Part shown: piece after piece, positions 54,224 through 64,000 of the stretch
How positions within the stretch are numbered: the first letter of the stretch is position 1
Layout: every line of letters begins with the position of its first letter
Source of the DNA: Cephalotus follicularis
Taxonomy: Eukaryota; Streptophyta; Magnoliopsida; Oxalidales; Cephalotaceae
Direction of reading: 5' to 3'
Assembly (NCBI GenBank): GCA_001972305.1
Contig: BDDD01001646.1
Location: forward strand, 299,495 to 363,494
DNA: 64,000 bases
Notes under the pieces: generated by a model
Told to the model about the DNA's origin: nothing
Database searches by the model: none
Seen by the model: the letters and a program-made list of their open reading frames with translations, nothing else
Program-made: the position numbers and the translations under genes

Positions 54224-54385
54224 TACTATAAGAGACAACAATGGGATGATCAGATGAAATCACTTTCAATTCCAATATCAATCTCTTTTCCAATAACAAT
54301 AGCATGAATAAGCAAGAGAACATATCATGCAAATCCATTCAGTCAATCTCAATCAACCCATTTATATACTTAGCTAGCAGGCCGA

Positions 54386-54403
54386 CCAATGTCTCTGATA
54401 CCA
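54386..54403 (-). other. Gypsy-B primer-binding site (tRNA-iMet type)
   Basis: Minus strand TGGTATCAGAGACATTGG, three bases inside the 5' LTR. Confidence 0.88.
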
Positions 54404-54406
54404 TAC

Positions 54407-56828
54407 TGTAACACCCCGCGCCCGCAGGGCGGACACGTGGCATTACTCTCAATCCAATACACAATACAATGGTCGGGACTAGCAATATAAAAATGCGAAA
54501 AATTTTAAAACTTTACAATACGTATCAGTTGCGGAAGATATAAAACATTACAAGCCTTTAAACAACATTACAATATAGTACATATCCATCTTTCATTACA
54601 ATATCACAAAGCAATACTTTCCAAAATCTACTACAATGTCTCACAAACAGCTCCGCGGTACCCAAGCAGTCATGCCATCAACGGTCTTCAGTCCTTCTGT
54701 CCACTGCTACCTGCTGCCCTACCTATGCCGCACACAAAGGTACAACAAAGCCCCACCCCGAAGGATGGGGTTAGCCATACTGGCTAAGCAGAAACCCCAT
54801 GCAACATGTATGCATGTACAATGTGCAATATCGGTGACAATTTATACAATATCAATATGCGGTGTACAATATCAATGCATGACATGACAAATGTATATGT
54901 ACAATTGGTGATCAGACTACCCGTATGACAATGGCCCATAACAGAGCATATGGATAGGATCTATAACAATCAATCAATCAATATCAGACATTCAATGGTG
55001 GTGTATGAAATACCCAATCAATCAATCAATATCCTATAGAGCATGCGACCGATGTCAATACAATGTCAATCAGTTAGCAGTGATCAATCCCACGGAAGGT
55101 AGTCCTTCAAAAAGGGTGGGAGATCTATCTACAGTTCTCAGACTGATCAGGTCTGGAACGCATAGATCTTCCAGCCTATGGCTGGGCCAATACAATCTCG
55201 ATGAGCTACAGCTGAGGGAGCTACTGATGCCGTTAGGGAGCTACGGCCCTCAGCGAGCGTCAATCGTCAATCAATCGTGCTCGTCAGCACATGCTCGTCA
55301 GCATGACAATACAATAAAAGAAACGGTCGATGAAATAGGTGGACATAGTCAACCTAACATACCGACGTAAACCATAAGGTCACTCTATAGGATCCATACA
55401 ATACAATCAATCATTCAATCGAGTAAGTACAACATTAAGTAAAGTCAATGAGTGGTGGTGCCTAATGGAGAAATGGGAACGTGGGTCAATCTTACCGACT
55501 TAGACTCACAACAACACTTATGACTCAAGCAATCGATCGATGTATGAATACAACGTCGATGCAAGGCCGATAAATGGTGGTGCCTAATGGAGGGATGGAG
55601 ACGTGCGTCCATTTTACCGACTTAGACTCACAACAATACTCACGACTCAAGCAATCAATCAATTAATCCAATCATTTAAAACTGTTTTTAAACACTTGAA
55701 CACCTCAAGTGAGGCTCTAGTCAAGTGGCGATGTGAAAATAAGTTGAAAACCAGCTTTAAAACAATTAAAAACTCCTTTCAGTACATTAGGCGTCGATGT
55801 CCTTGGTGAAAGACATCGACTCCTTTTTAAAACGGTGGAAAGACGTCGATGTCTTTAAAAGACATCGATGTCTTTCCCTATTTGTGTGGAGACCTGGCCG
55901 AGGACGTCGACGTCCTTTAAGAAAGGCGTCGACGTGTTTCAATGAAAATAGCCTGATAATGCACATCGATGTTCGGCATCGACGTCTTTCCAGGGGAGAG
56001 ACATCTAGAGGCAAAGACGTCGACGTCTTTGAAAGGCGTCGATGTCTTTGCTGCAGAATCAAAGATATAGCACTCGTATGAGAAAGACATCGACGTCTTT
56101 GGGCTAAGGGTCGATGTCTTTTCTGGGCAAAGTCGGTTTTGTGCAGAAAATAGGGCCAATCTCGGGTCAAAATCCAATTTAAAGCCATTATTTGAAAACT
56201 AAATTTTACAATCAATCATTTGAGGTTAGTAAGACTAGTTACAACCTTCCAAATTCGATTTCAATCATTCAATTTAACAATTAGGTCAAGGGTTTGCTAT
56301 AAACCCTAAAAACCTCAATTCAATCACTCAATCACTCAATTCAATCATGCAATTCAATCAATCAATCAATAAAACAGTAGGCAATTTAGTAAAGAAGTCC
56401 TACATTTCGCTGAAGCTTCAAAAGTTGAGCTAACGATCGATCAATCGGCTGAAAACGCCCAATAATCCGCTACTTTCTTGTTCAATCGGTAAGCCACCAC
56501 TTGTAATCACTGTCCTTGTCGATGGAGATGCAATTCCGGCTGCAAGGGAGGAAGATGGAGGCTCCAGATATAGAGAGAGAGGGAGAAGGATAGAGAGAGA
56601 AGAGGAAATGAGAATAATGAGAGAAAAGAGAGAAAGAATTGACTTAAATAATCGATTCGATCAACTCTCCGAAACTCGGCCCCAAATCCCGACTATACAT
56701 GCATATAACCAATACAATATCAATAGGTATAAGAATACCTCAATTCAATACAGTTCAGTACGGTCCAGTACGGTACAATACGGTACGATGTATGCATGAA
56801 CAGTACAAAAGGGAATTCGGTCGTCACA
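54407..56828 (-). repeat. Gypsy-B 5' LTR
   Basis: 2,422 bp, plus-strand TGTAACACCCCGCGCCCG to GGAATTCGGTCGTCACA. It includes the palindrome array at 55791-56122 and an 11-bp insertion near 55949 absent from the 3' LTR. GA-rich sequence near its outer end corresponds to the Gypsy-A remnant. Confidence 0.93.
55791..56122. repeat. Array of AAAGACATCGATGTCTTT palindromes in the 5' LTR
   Basis: Second copy of the array at 48842-49165, with point differences (more GTCGACGT forms) and otherwise the same order and spacing. Confidence 0.88.
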
Positions 56829-56991
56829 CCTTATGACTGTAGTCATAGAGATTAACCTCATGAATCCGATTTGGAGGCAATTGTGTACCCATATTTTTTT
56901 TCTTCAAATAGTGTACAATCAATTCTTCGTCAGAAAAATGGAAATGAAAACCTTTAGGGAAGTCTGTCACATGATACATTAGTTGACTCAT
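56829..56991 (-). pseudogene. NAC-c exon 1 (main part)
   Basis: Start of a NAC transcription factor on the minus strand, ATG at 56991-56989. It reads [20 protein letters not shown], then the subdomain A core [20 protein letters not shown] and [14 protein letters not shown], and is cut by Gypsy-B five bases after the duplicated CCTTA. It is open throughout and joins in frame to 47465-47452 and then, with an A|GT phase, to exon 2 at 33455. It lacks the HHQHGIVVYNN N-terminus of NAC-b and NAC-d, so the promoter-proximal ends differ. Downstream exons are broken, so the gene is called a pseudogene. Confidence 0.85.
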
Positions 56992-58761
56992 TTTCTCGAT
57001 GGCTGCGAATAGTAATTAGCTAGGAACAATTAAAAGAGAAACCATAAAAAAATTATCTCATTGTTTTCATCACTTTCATGTGGTGTACGATGGACTGAAT
57101 GTATCTTAAAATTACTCATTGATCTAGTTAAACTGAAAATCCATCCTAAAACCGCCCAATATGCGTTATTACAAGAATTTTTAACTTTTAATCAAAGAAA
57201 ATAAAGATAATTGTTGATGCAAAAATCCTTTTGTCAACAGTTCTTTACGTGGAAGGGTTTGATTTGTTAGGAGAAACGCTGCTCAAGCTCCGAGAAACGG
57301 TGTATAATTGCTCTCCCTGCACAAAGTAAACAAACTGATCATAGGTCCAGGAGGTTTTCTCCCGGGGACACTTTGATGCTTAAGTTAGTTAATGGCCGAG
57401 AAGACAACAATGGGGTGCTTTAGTGTATAAAAATGGCTGACCTGTGTAAAGTCTTTGATTCTGGTATTTATAAAGATTGTTTGTAACTTCCTTTGCTCAA
57501 TTTTTGGAAGTGATTTGTGTTCCCCTGAGGAAATGCCGAGGATCTCGGGATTTCTCTGATCTCCACCTGATTTCATGCCCTGCTTGCTGATATTGCGAAG
57601 GTGAATCCCTGGGATACAGGCTGATTTTTTGGCCTTATTACGTTATGGGGGAGGAGGTGCCTTGGGAAACAGTCGTGGATCTTGCCTGTTTCCTTACTTG
57701 GCACTGAGGCGTTTCTTCTGACTATTATCCAATCAGATTTTAAATCAATTGCACACGTCGCAGTGGCTGCAGAGGACGCGTGGCGCACTGAATATTGGTA
57801 GATTTTTTCCCTCATCAGTAATATAAAAACCATTGGCTATATCTCATCAAAAACATTTTCTCCTATTGAATATGGTCAATTATGAGTTGGGTTTAGTAGA
57901 CTCTCGACGCTAAGTCCTAACTCGACATATTTGATTGATATATACATGTGAGTTTCCTTTTTTTCTTTTTGTTTTCTATTTATAATGTATAAATTCCACA
58001 ATTTCTCAATTAATGATTTCAACTGAAAAATGTTTTATGTTATTGGAATATTCGATGCAAGTTATCAATATTGATGGCTTCCTACTGATATAATTAATTT
58101 ATTCCATGACACAAAAATCAAAATAGCGTAGTTCTTTTTTTCTTTGCATGGGGTCCATATTATAGAAGGTTAAACTACTTATATGTGTTATCCAAAAAAA
58201 AAAAAACAAATAGTCCATATAGGGGTAATTATTCATTGGAAGCACTGAATAATCTCCGAAAAAAAAAGGTAATATTTCTTTTATTGTCTTAAAAGGCTAC
58301 CTAGACTAGGAGTAGAATTTGTCACAGCTTTCACTGATAAATTTATTTATTAAATTCACATTTGTATACTATTATCATTAATTCAGTGCTTAGTCCACCC
58401 AAAAAACACTCCTTTATTGAATAATCTGTCCACGTTAAAAATGCAACACCAAAATTATCTGATAGATCAACGTTAATTCTTATAGTAATATGTACTTATA
58501 TATATGCACATCAAATATATATTGATTATAGTCTCTATAAACATACAATGTACGGTTAATGTTGGTTGCATTCAATCTGCCAATCAGTTTTCTAATACAA
58601 TTGGGTATCTATCTGTTTGAGATAAAATCGACTAAGACAAGACACGTCCCATACAAATACAAACTCCGGCCTATTTTTTCTCATATGGAGCTATAACTTT
58701 GTATATATTTACTTTCTTCTCATCTTCTCATTTAATTCTCCTTCTTTTCACGCGGTGAACA
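56992..58761. promoter_or_regulatory. Shared upstream region of NAC-c (-) and NAC-d (+)
   Basis: About 1.16 kb once the 606-bp solo LTR is removed. AT-rich. 58580-58640 resembles the NAC-b distal promoter (7980-8060). A TATATATTTA-like stretch about 60 bp before the NAC-d ATG (58700-58710) could be its TATA box. The NAC-c side (56992-57211) has no motif I can assign. Confidence 0.5.
57212..57817 (-). mobile_element. Solo LTR of a Tat-type element
   Basis: 606 bp, plus-strand TGTTGATGCAAAAATCC to TTTCCCTCATCA, flanked by ATAAT (57207-57211) and GTAAT (57818-57822). It shares the order TGTTGATG..., GTTTGATTTGTTAGGAGAAA, AGGTTTTCTCCCGGGGACAC with Tat-B and the right-edge LTR. No internal region remains, indicating LTR-LTR recombination. 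Confidence 0.8.
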
Positions 58762-59056
58762 ATGGGGGATTATAATCATCACCAACATGGTATAGTCGTT
58801 TATAATAATGGTGATGATAATTATTATAGTTATAATGACAATATGGTAGGTTCTGGTGCCGATAATAGTAACATTAATTATGGAGACATCACCAACGATG
58901 AATACTTCAAATCATTCCCTGAAGGTTATCGTTTCCAACCTTCTGACGATGAATTGATTGTACACTTCTTGAAGAACAACATTGTGGGTGCTCCATTGCC
59001 TCCAAATTGGATTCATGTGATTGATCTCTATCTATATAGTCTTGAGGTCCTCACAG
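58762..59056 (+). CDS. NAC-d exon 1 (NAC transcription factor, open)
   Basis: First exon of a NAC-domain transcription factor. MGDYNHHQHGIVVYNNGDDN forms an Asn/His/Tyr-rich N-terminal extension of about 50 residues, followed by NAC subdomain A (FPEGYRFQPSDDELIVHFLK) and NNIVGAPLPPNWIHVIDLYL. It ends TCCTCACAG before the donor GTTAGTAA at 59057. No stop or frameshift is seen, unlike NAC-b. The remaining exons lie beyond the window. A 3,976-bp element begins eight bases into the intron and a second LTR follows at 63530, so whether the gene is still spliced and functional is unknown. The DNA-binding subdomains C-E would be in the missing exons. Confidence 0.82.
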
Positions 59057-59064
59057 GTTAGTAA

Positions 59065-59114
59065 TGTGATACCCCGTGTCACTTTTACAAGGTTAGCGTG
59101 CATAAAATGGGAGT

Positions 59115-59152
<38 letters not shown>

Positions 59153-62100
59153 GTCATTTTCATTTAAATAAATATAATAATAAGTGAAGTGCCCGATGCT
59201 TTCTAGAAAGCGCCAGCCACTTCAAATTAAAAGGATAAAGAGAAACAGATAGAACAAAGAGAGATAGAGCAAGAGAGAGGGAGAGACGCCGGAGAAAACG
59301 TCGGGCGAGGTGCTTGGAAAAGACGGCGGATGGCGTGACCTCCACTCCAGGTATCCTTCTTCTCCCTCTTCCTTCTTCTTTCTTCCCTGTTCTTTTTCCC
59401 CTCTGGCCACTGTCGCTGCTTCCTCGCCGCCATTGTCACCATGTATGGAGCCAGTCTTCGTCTAGAAGATCAATTCTACCCATCTTGATGACAGTTGAGG
59501 CGTTATTTGGCCGGAATCGACCGAAATTTAGCGGTTGAGTCAACTGAACGAGTTGACTCACTATCGCCTGTGACACCATGTTTGGCACCGAGTCACGACG
59601 AGTTTCGGTCACCAATGCGTAGACTGGAGGTTGTGGAGGCTAGTGGTGGCGTGACCGGAGCAATGACGACTTGGCCAGAGCTCCGACGAGGTGATAGCCG
59701 CCGATTCTCCGTGAGTTACGGGTGGAGACACGTAGTACGGGCCTCGTGGACACCTTTTTGTGAAGTGGCCATAATTGTTGGATGACCGGCGAGTTGACTC
59801 AGTGAGTCAAACTCGCTACCGGCTGTGGCTGCCCGTTCCCAGGCGAGTCACAGTGAGTTTCGATCAGTAATGTGTTGATCAGCAGTTTTGGGGGTTGTTT
59901 TGGGTGTTGCCGAAACTCCGGCAAGTTGGCCGAAATCTGGCCTGAGTTCCGATTACGACAAATTATTTTTCCTGTGAGTAGGGTGTAATAGATATGTGTT
60001 CTTTATGCAGTGCGAAGAATGATAAAGTTTCTAAACGACGACGGGAACCGATAGCCGATTTAAAGCTTCGAGGGGTTAGTTCGTGGTAGTCATTGGCAGT
60101 GAATTCTGTGAGTAGAACATCTCCTTCCTTTACCTTATTTGTTATTGCTATTCCTTGATGATGAGTTTGTACTTCTATTGAAATTCTTAAATGCCATGTT
60201 TGTTGATGGCTTGACTTGTTGATAGCCTTTGTTATTGGACTCCATCATGTGATATGACTTGTATCCTGATGTTTCTATCATTGGACATGCTTTAATTGTG
60301 CTTCTTAAATGTTATATATTTGTTGATAGACCTTATTATTGACTCCACCCTGTGATTGATTTGTCACATGACGTTGATAGTTATTCAGAAATCTTTTGAA
60401 TATTCTTGTTTGAACTTTCACATTGATATGAGACCTTTGTGATCGTATATTCATTTCGCCACTTGATGTCGTATCCGCATTGGCTCTTGCGGACATATAT
60501 TGTTTCTGTTGCTCTTGTTATATCTGTTTGAATTCTACGAAGATCTATTTTGTTCTATTGCTACTACTGTATTCATTCTATCTCCGTATCATTATAATTG
60601 AGCTTCGTTGTTGGTACCGTTGAGCAATTCCTATTTTTGCTAGAAATGGCTGTCATGTGGTCATGTGCCTTTGCACATTCCTGTTGTTAGTGGACATTTC
60701 CCTTCTCTTACTTTCCTTGTGCTTGTTATTCTTCGACGATGTTTGTAGCCCTTTGTATTTTGAGATGGCTCTTGACAATCAGATTTGTTGATTTCTATTG
60801 ATTTCCGCATTCGATATGTTGATTCCTTGTGATATTCGCTTTGTCATTGTTTGAGAGTCATATTATTCCATATGTGCCCTATTGTCTTGTGATTGTGATG
60901 TTGGTCGGGATTTGTATCCCGTTGTCCTTCTTTTGATGTATCCATTGTTTTATGATATGGGACATGGTTCGAGTTTATATCCCACTTGTTTTCTGTGACA
61001 TATTTATTTGTGATATGATCCCGAGCGGGTATATGCTCGATGTTCTGGGTGACTTGGTCACCTTCTCACATTTGTGCTATTGTGACTTGTTATATTGTTA
61101 TACTCTGATGCTGGGGATCGGGTTTTCGGATATGTATTACCGGTCTAGGGTGAGGGTACGTATGATGCACAACGCTCATTAGCTTGCCCATTGGTCTATG
61201 ATGGGGTGTTATGTGGGAACTGCCCCCGTGGTCCATACCTAGATCTGCGGCATACTATTGTCTATGATGGTATACTGAGTGTGAGTGCAGCAGATGCTCC
61301 GTTCCTCATCCATCTGACTGTGTGGACTACTTGATATATGATTTTTGGACGAGGGTGGCTTGGTGCACTGATCATGCCGGCCCCTCAGACGAGGCAGAGG
61401 CATAGGCACTCTATACCGGTATATGAAGGATATGTACAGTCCTGTAGCTTATGGCCTATTTATATATTATTGCTTCAACGATTATGATATGTGGTAGTTA
61501 CATGATTGACACCAGCATCCTCTTATATTTTGTTTGTTTATGACTCTTTGGGCACATATTACATTCTTGATATTCATAATTTTCATTTGAGTTATGACCA
61601 TATCTTTAGGCTTGATATCTAGATACTTGTTATTATCGTGACTCTCATGTATTTGATTATTGCCTTGAGTATGATATTTGTTCAGCGGACTACCTTTTTG
61701 AGTAAGTGGCTATTTCATTAGAGTCTTGCTATCGTGCCTTACAGATTTACTTCATCTTATTGATTCTTATGTTCAGTGTATTGTTGACTTTGAGCGTTCT
61801 TTTATGGAGCCTTGATAGTATTATATTCTCTTTAATCATTGATTCTACCTTGTGTGTCTTTATGTTCTTGATCATGGCAGGCACATTTCTTGATTCATGA
61901 TTGTTGATCACGTCCGTGATTCTTGTTATTTTATGTACTCTGATTTTGTTATACTCGTGAGTCTTAAGCTTTGAGTTTGTTCAGTGGAATATTTATTGTT
62001 GACTTCCGAGTTTCATTTATGGAGTCTTGTTAATGTCTATGTTTATAATTGTGGAATTGATTGTCGAGTATTGACTTGATCATTGATATTGTTCTATGGA

Positions 62101-63040
62101 TTCATATGTTGATTGTATTGTTGAGTTCAAGCGTTTCTTTTATGTATCAAGATCTCTTTCCCAGATTTCTTTTATACTTGTGATTCTTATTTACATCGTG
62201 GACTTCATTTGTATTTTGGATTTCGTTTACACATCGAGAATATTGATGTCCCTTTGTGATCTTGATATCCCTTTGTGGTCTCGATATCCTTTGTGGATCA
62301 TGATTTCTTATGGATCTTGATTTCTTTTGTGATCCTTGATTTCATTTCTTGTCATGGATTTACATTGTATTCTACTTTGAGTTTGTATTATTTCTCCTTT
62401 TATTCGATATATAATTATGAGAAATGTATATTTTTGTTTCTACTCACTTAGTCATTTAGACTAACCCCATCATTTTTCTTTCCCTTCCAGATAAAGGCAA
62501 GATGGTAAGCAATTGCTGAGTCTATTTTCAGTTGATGATGGACCACGAAGGCAGGGCATGCTACTAGGGTTTCAACACATGCATAGTATAACTTCATCAG
62601 CATTTAAATTATGTATTTACTTATGTTTTTAAATAAATGTTTTCTCTTATGGTTTTGATTTAAAAAGGGTCGAGCCCTATATATATATGCTCCATGCTTG
62701 GTATTATGGTTGAGGCAGAGCCCAACCCATGTTATTGCTTTTAAATTGTGGTTTACAAAGGGCTGAGCCCATTTAGAAATTTTCGATTCCTCCTTCAGGA
62801 GTGTGGTTATAAACTGTGTTTTCTTTACATGGGGCATAGTCCGATAAACGAATATTACATGCCCGATTTTTGAAAACATTTAAGAGTTAGAAAAAGTTTC
62901 AAATTTTTAGAAAGCTTAACTTATGGTTTGATGAAATTGTTTTAAAGAAATTTCAGGTTTTAAGATATCACGTGGTGGTTTCCGAAAGGAGGCTTGCCAT
63001 GTGATTGTCACATCCGTCTCGGTAGGAAACGTGTGCGACA
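59065..63040. mobile_element. 3,976-bp solo-LTR-like element in NAC-d intron 1
   Basis: Precisely bounded by AGTAA at 59060-59064 and 63041-63045. It starts TGTGATACCCCGTGTCAC and ends GTGTGCGACA, with the TG...CA ends of LTRs. The flanks rejoin to the intron sequence seen in NAC-b (GTTAGTAACATATATCATG). No coding domain, internal primer-binding site or second LTR was found. The interior has an early GC-richer part with GAGTTGACTC repeats (59530-59870), then T-rich sequence. The size would be large for an LTR but is known from large non-autonomous and Ogre-type elements. The alternative is a non-autonomous element with no recognisable LTRs. Confidence 0.7.
59117..59152. repeat. (ATT)n microsatellite
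   Basis: About twelve ATT units near the left end of the solo-LTR-like element. Confidence 0.95.
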
Positions 63041-63045
63041 AGTAA

Positions 63046-63529
63046 TATATATAATAATGTTCATGTGTGGATTCCTTTATCTTTTTTCTTTTGCAAAAGT
63101 ATTGTGTGTATGTGGTTCTTGCTTTCAACTAAGTAGTTTAATTAATGGATTAATGAAGAGAATATGTGATTAACATACAATTTTAGATTTTTTTGCTAGT
63201 CAATTGCGTTCACTCTAAAAGGTCAAAATTTCAAAATTTTGATCATGATATGTTATATATAAATGTTTACTAATTTTGTAATTGTTTTTCATCTAATTAT
63301 TGGTTAGTCGTATCAATTTTGATTTTGATAACTTTGCTCCAAAACTAAAATTAGATGGTGTATAGATGTACGTGACTGACTAGTTTAATGTAGGGGAAAT
63401 TAAAGAGATTGTAATTGATGGCTCAATTTTAAAGTAGAAACACGTACTCTGATTTTGCTTTTATGGGTCAACAACAAAAATAATAGGAATTCATGATATT
63501 TTCTATTTTGCTATAACATTTTTACAAAC
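63046..63529 (+). other. NAC-d intron 1 continuation
   Basis: Matches NAC-b intron 1: ATAATGTTCATGTGTGGATT, CTTTCAACTAAGTAG, CATCTAATTATTGGTTAGTC and TATAACATTTTTACAAAC. It lacks the about 100-bp part around the MULE insertion site of NAC-b (12995-13097), a small deletion. Confidence 0.8.
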
Positions 63530-64000
63530 TGTTGATGTCGAAATTAGCAACACAACAGTCTTCTACGTGTAGAGGTTTGATTTATTGAAGGAAATGCGCT
63601 GAATGCTCCTAAAAAGGTGTTGAAATGGTGTTTTATGATCCTCCTTGCACACAAGAAGCAAATTAAACGAAGGTCCATGAGGTTTACTCCCAGGGACACT
63701 CCGATGCCTTAAGTCAGATAGTGGCAGAGAAGATACAATAAGGTAGTGTTAAGTCTATAATTGATCGACCTGTGTGTACTGTTTCTTTAGGGTATTTATA
63801 AGACTACCTGGTTGTCACTGTCTTGGCTTGCATTGCGGAGATAATTATGAGTCCCTAGGAATCGGTCGAGAATCCCATCCGTTTTCCTATTTGGTGCTGA
63901 GGCGTTATCTTGTGCGTTATCATTTTAGATTTTAAATGGCCTGACCACATGGCTGTAGCTCCAGAGGACACATGACAGTGTCTTATTTGATAAGAAATTT
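63530..64000 (-). mobile_element. Tat-type LTR at the right edge
   Basis: Starts TGTTGATGTCGAAATTAGCA at the point where the NAC intron is interrupted (after ACAAAC) and continues to the window end. Blocks such as AGGTTTACTCCCAGGGACAC and CTCCGATGCCTTAAGTCAGA parallel Tat-B and the solo LTR at 57212. Orientation is inferred from those. Whether it is a solo LTR or the 3' LTR of a full element cannot be seen. Confidence 0.75.

Larger units (their letters stand above)
47466..56828 (-). mobile_element. Gypsy-B: full-length chromovirus-type Gypsy element
   Basis: 9,363 bp, reverse orientation, target duplication CCTTA at 47461-47465 and 56829-56833. LTRs are about 2.4 kb (47466-49860 and 54407-56828). 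On the plus strand the LTRs run TGTAACACCCCGCGCCCG to GGTCGTCACA. The primer-binding site TGGTATCAGAGACATTGG lies on the minus strand (54403-54386). Pol ends in a chromodomain, so it is a chromovirus; long LTRs and the TGTGACGACC start fit the Tekay/Del group. Coding damage: a 30-bp duplication in RT, loss of the RNase H N-terminus and two stops in integrase. It interrupts NAC-c exon 1. Confidence 0.94.

Noticed and set aside
60952..62320. Hydrophobic frames that could be membrane proteins
   Set aside because: A consequence of T-rich sequence in the solo-LTR-like element (TTT and ATT codons read as Phe and Ile); no conservation or start context.
1..64000. tRNA, rRNA, riboswitch, bacterial operon or phage features
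   Set aside because: None seen by eye; the only tRNA-related sequences are retrotransposon primer-binding sites. A covariance-model scan was not possible here.

Overview
This is a window of plant (eudicot-type) nuclear DNA. It is AT-rich and intron-bearing, and most of it is LTR retrotransposons of the Copia, chromovirus-Gypsy and Tat-Gypsy groups. The host genes that can be recognised are plant families: NAC transcription factors, a PXC3-type receptor kinase fragment, a CTF7/ECO1-type acetyltransferase fragment and a plastid ribosomal protein fragment. I cannot name the species.

The host backbone is a local cluster of four NAC-like copies, called here NAC-a to NAC-d. NAC-a (+, about 5235-7547) survives only as an intron 1 tail and the last codons. 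NAC-b (+) has exon 1 at 12582-12874 and exons 2 and 3 at 29318-29575 and 31184-31773; joining these into one gene is an inference. NAC-c (-) runs from 56991 down to about 32152. NAC-d (+) starts at 58762 and leaves the window. NAC-b and NAC-c meet tail to tail at an inversion junction near 31814-31817. NAC-c and NAC-d diverge from a shared upstream region, 56992-58761. NAC-a, NAC-b and NAC-c carry stops or frameshifts. Exon 1 of NAC-d is open.

Almost all other DNA is mobile and was inserted into this backbone. From left to right: truncated Copia-A (1-2566) joined to truncated Gypsy-A (2567-4812); Tat-A (8198-12525, TSD CTTAT) in the NAC-b core promoter; a MULE-like foldback element (13098-14091) in the NAC-b intron; complete Copia-B (16227-23443, TSD GACAT); a Copia-type solo LTR (23626-24816); a long-TIR MULE-like element (24952-25779); a transposon carrying a broken plastid ribosomal protein gene (29959-31085); Tat-C (33460-35814), Tat-B (35988-46619, TSD ATCAG) and Gypsy-B (47466-56828, TSD CCTTA), all three inside NAC-c; a solo LTR (57212-57817) between NAC-c and NAC-d; a 3,976-bp solo-LTR-like unit (59065-63040, TSD AGTAA) just after the NAC-d splice donor; and a further Tat-type LTR at the right edge (63530-64000).

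Removing the elements at their target-site duplications rejoins NAC-c exon 1, intron 1, exon 2, intron 2 and exon 3 in order, so about 2.5 kb of gene is spread over nearly 25 kb. Tat-B also carries an antisense additional gene with a plausible spliced intron and its own poly(A) signal. I saw no bacterial operon, CRISPR array, rRNA or tRNA gene. Element boundaries, TSDs and identities were read by eye, without alignment software.
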